Source of the DNA: CAG-390 sp045544735
GTDB lineage: Bacteria > Bacillota > Clostridia > Oscillospirales > CAG-272
Reading direction: 5' to 3'
DNA: 17,513 nucleotides
NCBI GenBank assembly: GCA_045544735.1
Contig: JAZPZM010000176.1
Location: 1-17,513, forward strand
Part shown: positions 1-6,132 of the stretch, piece by piece
Position numbering within the stretch: the stretch's first letter is position 1
Layout: each line of letters opens with the position of its first letter
Program-made: the position numbers and the translations under genes
The notes under the pieces: model-generated
Told to the model about the DNA's origin: nothing
What the model saw: only the letters and a program-made list of their open reading frames with translations
The model's database searches: none

Positions 1-198
1 TTCGCTCTCACGACCGTAAGCATCCCCAAGAGCATTACAAGCATAGGCGGCTTTGCATTCAGCCGGTGCTATTCCCTTACGAAAATCAACTTTAACGGCA
101 CGAGCGCAAAGTGGAATGCCATCCAAAAGGGCGATGCTTGGGACAATCTGTCGGGAAACTACACCATTTATTGCACGGACGGAAATATAGCTAAATAA
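1..198 (+). CDS. C-terminal end of a BspA-type leucine-rich-repeat protein (partial)
   Basis: Frame 1 is open from the first base to TAA at 196-198 and gives the last 65 residues of a longer protein. The pattern of short strands such as TTVSIPKSITSIGGFAFSRC followed by SLTKINFNGT is the BspA/LRR_5 repeat, in which a hydrophobic strand, an 'I.. .AF..C.sL..i.f' turn and an asparagine recur about every 23 residues. The ending with W, a YC pair and a 'TDG' turn is the usual cap of such proteins in Clostridia. Family members are normally secreted or surface-exposed, but the signal peptide lies outside the window. The gene ends 40 nt before a bidirectional terminator shared with the opposing small gene. 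Function beyond binding or adhesion cannot be inferred. Confidence 0.75.
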   Translation, partial: FALTTVSIPKSITSIGGFAFSRCYSLTKINFNGTSAKWNAIQKGDAWDNLSGNYTIYCTDGNIAK

Positions 199-238
199 AA
201 ACTCAAAACGGCGCTTTGACGCCGAGGGAGAGTAAAAA

Positions 239-277
239 ATATGAGCCAAGTGCGTTTTGCATTTGGCTCATATTTTT
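239..277. terminator. Bidirectional rho-independent terminator
   Basis: ATGAGCCAAGTGC pairs with GCATTTGGCTCAT (one G-T pair) around a GTTTT loop, with an extra AT/AT pair outside. T5 follows on the plus strand and A6 precedes it, so it can also stop leftward transcripts. It sits between the rightward LRR gene and the leftward operon ending at 276. Confidence 0.85.
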
Positions 278-461
278 AGGTCAACGTCATATTCGACAGC
301 ATCGTAAGCACGCTTCCGACGCCGCCCATCGTTTTACCCGCGCGGCGCAAAAGGCGCTTCGTGCGCATAGCCCTTGAATTATACACGGCGTACGCCGCGC
401 CCGCCGCGGCGATGACACCCCCCAAAGCCGCAAGCGATATAGCAGTTTTTTTCGGATCCAT
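276..461 (-). CDS. Small single-pass membrane protein, 61 aa, unknown function
   Basis: The ATG is preceded by GGAGGTG and a 5-base A spacer, a near-ideal ribosome binding site, so this small gene is very likely real. Residues 7-27 form an alanine/glycine-rich hydrophobic helix. They are followed by an arginine/lysine-rich stretch (about 31-43) and a short glycine/methionine tail. The layout predicts an N-out or signal-anchor topology with the basic part in the cytoplasm. I do not recognise a named family. It is the last gene of a leftward set with the sigma-like gene (67 nt upstream) and the zinc-binding gene, and its stop codon overlaps the terminator. Its role may be linked to those regulators, but that is inferred from position only. 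Confidence 0.6.
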   Translation of the reverse strand: MDPKKTAISLAALGGVIAAAGAAYAVYNSRAMRTKRLLRRAGKTMGGVGSVLTMLSNMTLT

Positions 462-528
462 TTTTTCACCTCCACGCTTATTTCAAGGTTATTTTTTGCC
501 AATCCGCGCTTTTTTATACTTCGGGCGC

Positions 529-1023
529 TCACTTTGGCAAAATATCCTCGATGCCGCGCGGCGCACTACTTTTGCGCAGAGCGCGTGCCGCCGCCTCGAG
601 CGCGCGGTGGCGCACCCTGAACGCTCCCGCACGCGAAACGCCGATAATGTCCGCGCACCTTGCCACCGACTCGCCCCTTATGTAATGCCAATACAGCAGG
701 AGCTTTGAGTTTGAATCGCATTTCAAATTGTTGATAAACGCGCGCACGCCGTACATCCGCGCGCGAAGAAGCGCCTCGTCACACTTCGCCTGCTCCTCGT
801 CGAAAACGTCAACGTCGCGCACCAGATAATTGTGCGCGTAATCCGCGCAAGCAAGCATCCTACAGCCGTAGCGGTAGCTTTTAAGATACTCCTGCGCCGC
901 CGCAAGCTCTGCCGCGCTCACGTCCGAGGCGTAGCGCAGAGAGCTTTCATCGCCTGAGAACATTTGTTCTTCTTTGCTTTTTGCGGCTATTTCGCCGCCC
1001 GTCCTGAATTCAGAATTTTTCAC
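529..1023 (-). CDS. Sigma-70 region 4-like helix-turn-helix protein, 164 aa
   Basis: The C-terminal third (about residues 103-150) reads like sigma-70 region 4 or the related phage transcription-control proteins (ArpU/DUF1492 type). A helical 'LLLYWHYIRGESV' is followed by 'ARCADIIGVSRAGAFRVRHRALEAA', which matches helix-turn-helix with recognition helix at about 128-142. The first 100 residues are mostly helical with no catalytic motif. A region 2 for -10 recognition is not obvious, so it is more likely a regulator or sigma-like activator than a complete sigma factor. The start is GTG at 1021-1023, chosen because GGAGG lies 6-7 nt upstream; the next methionine (residue 21) has no comparable site. 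It lies 16 nt after the zinc-binding gene, so both are probably one transcript from the consensus promoter at 1382-1410. Such proteins often control late genes in Firmicute phages. Confidence 0.7.
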   Translation of the reverse strand: MKNSEFRTGGEIAAKSKEEQMFSGDESSLRYASDVSAAELAAAQEYLKSYRYGCRMLACADYAHNYLVRDVDVFDEEQAKCDEALLRARMYGVRAFINNLKCDSNSKLLLYWHYIRGESVARCADIIGVSRAGAFRVRHRALEAAARALRKSSAPRGIEDILPK

Positions 1024-1039
1024 AGCCTACCTCCAAAAT

Positions 1040-1291
1040 TTATATCGCGTGGCGTGTACGCCCCATATCGCTAAGCAGCTCCATAACGCTTGCTACTTCG
1101 CATATACGTAACACGTCGTCTATTTCCATCTGATTTGCGCAATGCTCACAGACAATTCCACCCTCGCCGTCCTCGGCGTATTCCTCCCCGTTTTCGATGA
1201 GCGAGCCGCAAAGCTCACACTCCTCGTTTTTGTCCGCTACGGCATTGGGGCAACCGTCGGGACAGACGTAAAAATCACATTCGCTGCACAT
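1040..1291 (-). CDS. Small cysteine-rich (zinc-binding) protein, 83 aa
   Basis: Eight cysteines fall in four pairs: C2/C5, C10/C14, C25/C28 and C48/C51. The last two pairs, CELC and CEHC separated by about 20 acidic residues, look like a zinc-ribbon or LIM-like knuckle. The N-terminal 'CSECDFYVCPDGCPN' is a second metal-binding motif. The C-terminal 30 residues are a helical tail without cysteines. The start is secure: AAGGAGG followed by 5 A lies directly upstream of ATG. It is the first gene after the leftward consensus promoter and immediately precedes the sigma-like gene. A DNA-, RNA- or polymerase-binding role is plausible for a gene in this position, but nothing in the sequence proves it. 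Confidence 0.65.
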   Translation of the reverse strand: MCSECDFYVCPDGCPNAVADKNEECELCGSLIENGEEYAEDGEGGIVCEHCANQMEIDDVLRICEVASVMELLSDMGRTRHAI

Positions 1292-1319
1292 TTTTCCTCC
1301 TTAAATTTATACTTATCTA

Positions 1320-1348
1320 TTGACATCTAAAAACAAATGTTCTATAAT
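1320..1348 (+). promoter_or_regulatory. Consensus SigA promoter for the repressor/ABC-F operon
   Basis: TTGACA (1320-1325), 17-bp spacer, TATAAT (1343-1348), all matching consensus. Transcription would begin near 1355 and leave a leader of about 107 nt before the repressor start. The leader contains a small CGGGGA-TTTC-TCCCCG hairpin (about 1359-1374). Confidence 0.8.
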
Positions 1349-1381
1349 ATATTTTGTCGGGGATTTCTCCCCGTGGACTTG

Positions 1382-1410
1382 ATTATATCACATACGCGAA
1401 ATGTTGTCAA
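1382..1410 (-). promoter_or_regulatory. Consensus SigA promoter for the leftward zinc/sigma-like operon
   Basis: On the minus strand TTGACA (1410-1405), 17-bp spacer and TATAAT (1387-1382) match consensus exactly. It points toward the rightward promoter at 1320-1348, so the two promoters face each other with start sites only about 20 bp apart. Confidence 0.8.
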
Positions 1411-1430
1411 TACCTATTTCGCATTTGCGT
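1394..1430. promoter_or_regulatory. Operator-like inverted half-sites at the repressor switch
   Basis: Three related half-sites are visible: ACGCGAAATG (1394-1403, plus), GCGAAAT (1416-1422, read on minus) and ACGCAAATG (1422-1430, read on minus). The first lies in the spacer of the leftward promoter and the others just upstream of its -35. A weaker ACAAATG lies in the spacer of the rightward promoter (1333-1339). They are the natural binding sites for the adjacent LexA/CI-like repressor, which is an inference from position and symmetry. Confidence 0.55.
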
Positions 1431-1461
1431 AATATTTTTTCAAAAAAAGTGGAGTAACACT

Positions 1462-2079
1462 ATGAATTATTCTGTTTTGGAAAGGCTTATGGCGGCGCGC
1501 GGCATAAGCGCCTACCGTCTGTCGCGAGATACGGGCATTTCCCCGTCCTCACTCTCGGATTGGAAACGCGGCAGGAGCGCACCGAAGGCGGACAAGCTAT
1601 CCATCATCGCGGATTATTTCGGCGTAAGCCTTGATTCCCTTATGGGTACGGAGCGCGTAGCCTCGCACACCGCGGCGCTGTCCGAATATCTCGTTCCCGT
1701 TATCGGCTCTATTCGCGCGGGGCTGCCCATAATAACCGAGGAGGAGCTTCAAGGCTTTGAGCTTGCAGACCTTGGCGGCGCGTCGCCCGACGATTATTTC
1801 TTTCTGCGCATAAGCGGCGACAGTATGAAGAACATCGGAATGATAAACGGCTCTCTCGTTCTTTTCCGCAAGCAGCAGTACGCCGAGGAGGGGCAGGTCG
1901 TGGCGTGTCTTGTCGGTGGCGAATCCGCAACGGTCAAACGCTTTTCAAAGCGCGGCAGACGCATATTCCTACTGCCCGAAAACCCCGCCTACTCGCCCAT
2001 TGAGCTTTCCCCCGCCGATTTTGAAACGGGCGAGGCTCGCATCCTCGGCGTTGCCGAGGAGATAAAGATAAAACTGTAA
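1462..2079 (+). CDS. LexA/CI-type transcriptional repressor with HTH and self-cleaving S24 peptidase domain
   Basis: Residues 4-61 are an XRE-type helix-turn-helix ('AYRLSRDTGISPSSLSDWKRG'). Residues 78-205 are a LexA/UmuD/CI-like S24 domain. The predicted Ala86-Gly87 cleavage site lies in 'SIRAGLP'. The catalytic Ser121 is in 'ISGDSM' and the general-base Lys159 in 'ATVKRF'. Family knowledge predicts repression of target promoters and RecA-stimulated self-cleavage after DNA damage. The ATG at 1462 is chosen over a longer upstream frame because GGAG sits 7 nt ahead and the HTH starts immediately after; the extension would also cross the operator region. It differs from host LexA in having an XRE HTH rather than a winged helix, so it is a phage-type repressor. 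The ABC-F gene follows after 10 nt. Confidence 0.85.
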   Translation: MNYSVLERLMAARGISAYRLSRDTGISPSSLSDWKRGRSAPKADKLSIIADYFGVSLDSLMGTERVASHTAALSEYLVPVIGSIRAGLPIITEEELQGFELADLGGASPDDYFFLRISGDSMKNIGMINGSLVLFRKQQYAEEGQVVACLVGGESATVKRFSKRGRRIFLLPENPAYSPIELSPADFETGEARILGVAEEIKIKL

Positions 2080-2089
2080 GGACTTAAAA

Positions 2090-4024
2090 ATGACGGTTAT
2101 CAGCATAAACGGAGTCTCCCTATCCTTTGGGGACAAAACGCTTTTTGAGGACGTTTCCTTTTCCCTTAACGAGAACGACCGCCTCGGCATAGTCGGGCCT
2201 AACGGCTGTGGAAAATCCTCGCTTCTTTCTATAATATACCACACGCTTGAGCCAACGAGCGGTCAATGCTACATTTCCTCGGATGTAAGCGTCGGAATAC
2301 TTACGCAGGACGGCGCGTTTGAGGTGAACGAGGGCGTTGGCGAAAGCGCGCTTGAGCAAATGTACGGCGCGTTTGGCGAGCTTCTTGCCGCCGAAGCACG
2401 CCTTGCCGAGCTTGCCGCGTGGCTTGAAGCACACGCCGACGAGGCGGGCGGCGAAAAGCACGCCTCGATAACGAAGGAATACACCGCGCTTAACGAAAGC
2501 TTTATTGCGGGCGGCGGCGCGGTATTCCGCTCAAAATGCCGCTCCATACTTGAGCGTATGGGCTTCGATGCGGAAGCGATGTCCCTGCCCGTGACCTCAC
2601 TTTCGGGCGGTCAGCGCACGCGCCTTGCCCTATCGCGCCAGCTCTGCCGCGAGCCCGACATCCTACTGCTCGACGAGCCGACGAACCACCTTGACACCGA
2701 AACACTCGCGTGGCTTGAGAACTTCCTTGCCTCTTACAAAAAATGTATTATTGCAGTATCCCACGACCGCCATTTTCTTGACAAGGTAACGAACAAAACG
2801 CTTATGATAGAGCATCGCCGCGCGAAGCTCTACAAGGGCGGCTACACCGCCTCCGCGGAGCAGAGGCGCACCGACCGCGAGATATACGAGCGCCACTACC
2901 GCAATCAGCAAAAGGAGATAGCGCGTCAGGAGGCGTACATCGAGCAACAGCGCCGTTGGAACAGAGAGCGCAACATCATAGCCGCCGAGAGCCGACAGAA
3001 GTTGCTTGACAAAATGGTGAAGCTCGACGCGCCCGAAAAGGACGAAAAGACCGTTAAAATGCGCTTCGTGCAAGGATTGCAAAGCGGAAACGACGTGCTT
3101 TCCGTGCGCTCGCTCGGATTTTCCTACGGCACGGCAAAAATCCTTTCCGACGTATCGTTTTCGGTCAAGCGCGGCGAGCGCGTGTTCATCGTAGGTCCTA
3201 ACGGGTGCGGAAAATCCACGCTCATCAAGCTCCTGCTTGAAAAACTGCGCCCCACGCGCGGAATTATCGACTTCGGACATAATTTGCAAATCGGCTATTA
3301 CGATCAGGAAAACCAAAACCTTAACGAAAACGGCACGGTCCTTGAGGAGCTGTGGTCACGCTACCCCGCTATGAAGGAGCACGAGGTGCGCGGCGCGCTT
3401 GCGGCGTTCTTGTTCCGCGGCGACGACGTTTTCAAGGAGATATCCGTCTTAAGCGGCGGCGAGCGCGCAAGGCTCACGCTCGTTAAGCTGATGCTGTCAA
3501 AGATGAACCTGCTCGTCCTCGACGAGCCGACAAACCACCTTGACATCGGCTCGCGCGAGGCGCTTGAGGAAGCGCTTTCGGGCTACGACGGAACGGTTAT
3601 CTGCGTATCCCACGACCGAACCTTTATCTCCAAGCTTGCCACGCGCATCCTCGGCTTTGACGAGGGCGGCACGTTGCACGACGTAAGATTTTCGCGCATC
3701 GGCGCGGCTTGGGACGAGTGGCGCGAGGAAGCAGAGCGGCTTTCCGTGCGCTCTGCCCCCACCGCCGCCGCACCCGCCGCCGCAGAAAGCAACAAGGAAG
3801 CGTATCTGCGAGGCAAGCGCGAGGCGGCAGAGGCACGTCGCGCCGAGGCACGATTGCAAAGGCTGAAAAAGGAAGAAGCCGAGCTTGACGCCGAGCTTGA
3901 CACGCTCAACGCCGAGCTATACGGCGATGCGGCAAGCGATTACGTCCGCGCCGCCGAGATAGCCAAGCGCATCGAGGAGATCGAGGAGCGACTGCTTGAA
4001 ATATACGAGGAAACGGAAGGGTGA
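2090..4024 (+). CDS. ABC-F family ATPase (Uup/YdiF-like), 644 aa
   Basis: Two ATP-binding cassettes are present on one chain with no membrane segments, the hallmark of ABC-F proteins. These act on the ribosome rather than in transport. Cassette 1 has Walker A GPNGCGKS at 36-43, signature LSGGQ at 171-175 and Walker B ILLLDEP at 191-197. Cassette 2 has GPNGCGKS at 369-376, LSGGE at 454-458 and LLVLDEP at 474-480. Both have the H-loop 'SHDR'. The charged linker (about 240-330) is the P-site-interacting region. A coiled-coil C-terminus (about 565-644) rich in E, A and R resembles the Uup/YdiF tail. It starts at ATG 11 nt after AAGGA and is probably co-transcribed with the repressor. No leader peptide or attenuator of the antibiotic-resistance ABC-F type is visible, so a housekeeping translation role is more likely than drug resistance. 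Confidence 0.9.
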   Translation: MTVISINGVSLSFGDKTLFEDVSFSLNENDRLGIVGPNGCGKSSLLSIIYHTLEPTSGQCYISSDVSVGILTQDGAFEVNEGVGESALEQMYGAFGELLAAEARLAELAAWLEAHADEAGGEKHASITKEYTALNESFIAGGGAVFRSKCRSILERMGFDAEAMSLPVTSLSGGQRTRLALSRQLCREPDILLLDEPTNHLDTETLAWLENFLASYKKCIIAVSHDRHFLDKVTNKTLMIEHRRAKLYKGGYTASAEQRRTDREIYERHYRNQQKEIARQEAYIEQQRRWNRERNIIAAESRQKLLDKMVKLDAPEKDEKTVKMRFVQGLQSGNDVLSVRSLGFSYGTAKILSDVSFSVKRGERVFIVGPNGCGKSTLIKLLLEKLRPTRGIIDFGHNLQIGYYDQENQNLNENGTVLEELWSRYPAMKEHEVRGALAAFLFRGDDVFKEISVLSGGERARLTLVKLMLSKMNLLVLDEPTNHLDIGSREALEEALSGYDGTVICVSHDRTFISKLATRILGFDEGGTLHDVRFSRIGAAWDEWREEAERLSVRSAPTAAAPAAAESNKEAYLRGKREAAEARRAEARLQRLKKEEAELDAELDTLNAELYGDAASDYVRAAEIAKRIEEIEERLLEIYEETEG

Positions 4025-4025
4025 C

Positions 4026-4727
4026 TCAATCCTCCCTGATATACCCCTCAAATCCCGCGTTTTGAAGCTCCCGAAGCAACGCCTCGGCATTTTCGCGCTT
4101 TTTAAACGCACCGACCTGCACGCGATAAAGCGTATCCGACTTTTTTACAGCACCGCATTTTGCGACGATAACGTCGCAAAATGCGTTTGCTATTTTATCG
4201 GCAAAATCGTCGGTAAGAATTATCGGGCAATCCGTCGCGCTGTCCATAAAGCCGCATTCCATAAGGACGGCGGGCATTTTGCTCTCCCTGACCTCGTGCA
4301 GATTTTTCCTTGCAAGCGGAGTTGCCCTGTTGCCGCGAAGTCCCGTGGCGGCTACGGCGGCATCGTAAAGAGCCTTCTGCCACTCAAACGATGCGGCAGA
4401 TGCCTTGGGGTGCGCGTACGCAACTATCCCGCCGCCCTTGCCACCCTTTACGCCGCCGTTGTGGTGGACGGAAAGGTAAAAGTCCGCATCCCACTCGTTT
4501 GCGGCTTCCGTGCGAGCGGCAAGCAAAATATTTTCCTCACCCGTTCTGTCGTCAAGGCGAAGCACCTCCACGCCCTCGTATTTTGAAAGAAGTGCTTCAA
4601 GCTTTTCGCATATACGGGCATTGAGCACCCATTCGGGTGTTTTTTCTTTATCGAGATATGCGGGGCAGCCCTTTGACGTTCCGCGCCAATGCCCCGCCGA
4701 AAGCGCGAGCTTAAACGGCTTTTTCAT
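4026..4727 (-). CDS. N-acetylmuramoyl-L-alanine amidase (phage endolysin) with half SPOR domain
   Basis: An Amidase_3 zinc enzyme that cuts the bond between MurNAc and the stem peptide. Zinc ligands are His13 ('SAGH'), Glu32 ('EWVLN') and His88 ('SVHHNG'); the catalytic Glu157 is in 'LMECGF'. Residues 201-233 ('YRVQVGAFKKRENAEALL' onward) are the first half of a SPOR peptidoglycan-binding domain, usually about 70 residues; the protein stops after one half-repeat. I chose the second of two adjacent ATG codons (4727) because AAGG lies 6 nt before it. The start overlaps the end of the holin-like gene by 17 nt, which fits translational coupling. There is no signal peptide, as expected for a holin-dependent endolysin. 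Its stop is 1 nt from the convergent ABC-F stop, with no terminator between. Confidence 0.9.
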   Translation of the reverse strand: MKKPFKLALSAGHWRGTSKGCPAYLDKEKTPEWVLNARICEKLEALLSKYEGVEVLRLDDRTGEENILLAARTEAANEWDADFYLSVHHNGGVKGGKGGGIVAYAHPKASAASFEWQKALYDAAVAATGLRGNRATPLARKNLHEVRESKMPAVLMECGFMDSATDCPIILTDDFADKIANAFCDVIVAKCGAVKKSDTLYRVQVGAFKKRENAEALLRELQNAGFEGYIRED

Positions 4728-4938
4728 CATCCGCCTTATCCTGCGCCGCACGCTTTATCGCGGGTACGACCTTTGCCTCGTGCTGAGTGCCGAAATAAAA
4801 GGCTATCACCGAGGAAACGATTATCATAACGTTATCCGCGCTGATGTCGCCGCGCAGGGCAAGCACGGCGAACACACCTATGACCACCATCGTTACGATG
4901 GTCTTGACCTTAATAAGTCCTGCAAGATTATTAAGCAT
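4711..4938 (-). CDS. Holin-like small membrane protein, 75 aa
   Basis: The protein has two hydrophobic segments, about residues 13-29 and 37-51, followed by a charged lysine/aspartate-rich tail, the classic size and shape of a phage holin. It lies directly ahead of the amidase gene and overlaps it. Holins make the membrane lesion through which endolysins without a signal peptide reach the wall. The start is ATG at 4938, preceded by GAGGAG and 4 A; a GTG 12 nt further upstream would overlap that ribosome site and is rejected. The holin family is assigned from size, topology and position, not from a diagnostic motif. Confidence 0.75.
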   Translation of the reverse strand: MLNNLAGLIKVKTIVTMVVIGVFAVLALRGDISADNVMIIVSSVIAFYFGTQHEAKVVPAIKRAAQDKADDEKAV

Positions 4939-4946
4939 TTTTCTCC

Positions 4947-5180
4947 TCACTTTTTAATTTTTTCGAGCACGGTGATACGGGTCTCGTGATCCTCCACCCT
5001 GTCGAAAAGCTGTTTGTGCGTGTCGTGGCTGTTTGTGCGAAGCTCCCTTATCGTGTCCGTAAGCGCTCTTATAGTCGTTTCAAGCACGGCAAGCGCACGG
5101 GAGAGCTTGTATACCACCGCACCCACGGAGATGAAGAAGGTAACGAGAGATATGATCCCAGCTGCTATCTCCCAAGTCAT
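4947..5180 (-). CDS. XhlA-like phage lysis-associated membrane protein, 77 aa
   Basis: Residues 4-25 are one hydrophobic helix. Residues 28-75 form an amphipathic, heptad-like coiled coil ('LETTIRALTDTIRELRTN', then 'VEDHETRITVLEKIKK'). Coiled coil plus one membrane helix immediately before a holin is typical of the XhlA/hemolysin-type lysis accessory proteins, but XhlA usually has its helix at the C-terminus, whereas here it is at the N-terminus. The start is ATG at 5180 with GAGGTGA 7 nt upstream, 12 nt after the previous stop. The role is probably to assist holin action or anchor tail/lysis components at the membrane; this is an inference from position. Confidence 0.65.
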   Translation of the reverse strand: MTWEIAAGIISLVTFFISVGAVVYKLSRALAVLETTIRALTDTIRELRTNSHDTHKQLFDRVEDHETRITVLEKIKK

Positions 5181-5192
5181 TATATTCTCACC

Positions 5193-5360
5193 TCACTCGT
5201 CGCGTTCAACGCCGTAGCGCTCAAAAAGAGCCGCAACGGCTTCATTTTTCACGATCTGCTTTTTCTGTCCCGCGTTGAGCGCGTTATACATCGTCCTTAT
5301 TGCCGCCGCCGTCTCCTCCTTGAAAGAAGAAACTGCCAGCGAAAGTTCAGCCTTCGTCAT
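5193..5360 (-). CDS. Small phage tail-region protein, 55 aa
   Basis: A short gene below usual size cut-offs but well supported. It starts at ATG 5358-5360 with GGGGGTG upstream and an ATGA overlap with the preceding gene, and it ends in TGA 12 nt before the next ATG. The sequence is one long helix followed by 'YNALNAGQKKQIVKNEAVAA' and 'LFERYGVE'. I recall this 'LN.GQ..QI.K...v..LF.rYGV' pattern from small proteins found between tail-fibre and lysis genes of Clostridia prophages; that recollection is not checked. No enzymatic motif is present. Confidence 0.7.
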   Translation of the reverse strand: MTKAELSLAVSSFKEETAAAIRTMYNALNAGQKKQIVKNEAVAALFERYGVERDE

Positions 5361-5572
5361 ATCTTCACCCCCAAATCGCGAAGCGCGTCCACGTAGTCCT
5401 CGCTTATCGCCTCGATCTCGATAGGGTCGGCTTCGACGTACGTTCTGTTGCTGGCTTGCGGATCGATGGCCTCCGCGAAAGTCGCGGTCCCCCTCTTGAT
5501 AAAACGCCCCTCCGAACTAATTGTACGTATATAATCTTTTCCATTTATATTCACTCTTTCCTGTATTATCAT
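5357..5572 (-). CDS. Small phage tail-region protein, 71 aa
   Basis: The start is the ATG at 5572 (protein begins MIIQERVNINGKDYIRTISS). It overlaps the previous gene's stop as ATGA and has AGGAGG 8 nt upstream; a longer frame exists but runs back into the LRR gene. The 'I.GKDYIRT.SS.GRFI' opening, followed by 'AEAIDP...NRTYVEAD', resembles short proteins that sit after tail-fibre genes in Clostridia prophages. The C-terminus is acidic, apart from the final 'DLGVKI'. No membrane segment or catalytic motif is visible. It probably belongs to the tail-tip or host-contact structure. Confidence 0.7.
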   Translation of the reverse strand: MIIQERVNINGKDYIRTISSEGRFIKRGTATFAEAIDPQASNRTYVEADPIEIEAISEDYVDALRDLGVKI

Positions 5573-6132
5573 ATCGCCCCTCCTGTAATTTCGGGATAGT
5601 CCTCTATTGCGCGAATGCAATCCGCAAACACCGTCCAGTTGGTTGCCTGCTTGTACTCGTCGACGAGCGCGGCGGGAACGTATATATATCCCTGAAAGTT
5701 ATATATCGGCGTGCCCGCGATTGCCGTCGAGACCGCAAGATTGCAGACGGTATTAGTGCGGATTATCAGAGTAGTCAGCGCAGCGGAGGAGGTAAAAGCG
5801 TTAGCGGAGATCTCGATGATGCTTGAAAAATCCGCCTTTTCAAGAGATTTGCACTGCGCAAACGATTGCGTCGGTATACTCGTGAGATTCGGAAGAACTA
5901 CGGTTTTTATATCTTGCGAACGCATAAAGGCAAACTGCCTTATACTTGTAAGCCTTGAGTTTTTGAAGTGCTCAATGCTTCCGTCCAAAATTCCGTCAAT
6001 GGTCGCGGATAAATCCTCGATCTCGCTTGCGACCTCGCCCGAACGCAGAAGCTCACTATCCCCCGTTCCGTAGCGCACGGCGTCAAGTATTTCCTGCCAA
6101 TCCGTCTTTGGCACAACTACGCACTCGCTCAC
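5569..6132 (-). CDS. Phage tail-associated BspA-type LRR protein, 187 aa
   Basis: The N-terminus (1-40, 'VVPKTDWQEILDAVRYGTG') is the short head seen on phage tail proteins of Clostridia. Residues about 55-135 form three to four LRR_5/BspA repeats: 'LTSIRQFAFMRSQDIKTVVL', then 'LTSIPTQSFAQCKSLEKADF' and 'ISANAFTSSAALTTLII'. The end includes 'YIYVPAALVDEYKQATNW', the usual closing strand of this repeat type. The start is GTG, with TGA of the upstream gene overlapping as GTGA, and GAGGTGG upstream supports it. The likely job is recognition of a surface ligand at the tail tip. The LRR at 1-198 is the same repeat family but another gene. Confidence 0.75.
   Translation of the reverse strand: MSECVVVPKTDWQEILDAVRYGTGDSELLRSGEVASEIEDLSATIDGILDGSIEHFKNSRLTSIRQFAFMRSQDIKTVVLPNLTSIPTQSFAQCKSLEKADFSSIIEISANAFTSSAALTTLIIRTNTVCNLAVSTAIAGTPIYNFQGYIYVPAALVDEYKQATNWTVFADCIRAIEDYPEITGGAI

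Noticed and set aside
1354..1461. 36-residue N-terminal extension of the repressor
   Set aside because: The extension has no ribosome site, would start at the predicted transcription start and would cover the operator; ATG at 1462 has GGAG and begins directly with the HTH.
2663..3316. Minus-strand frame of 217 codons
   Set aside because: Antisense to the ABC-F gene, whose two cassettes are complete; frame arises from its codon use.
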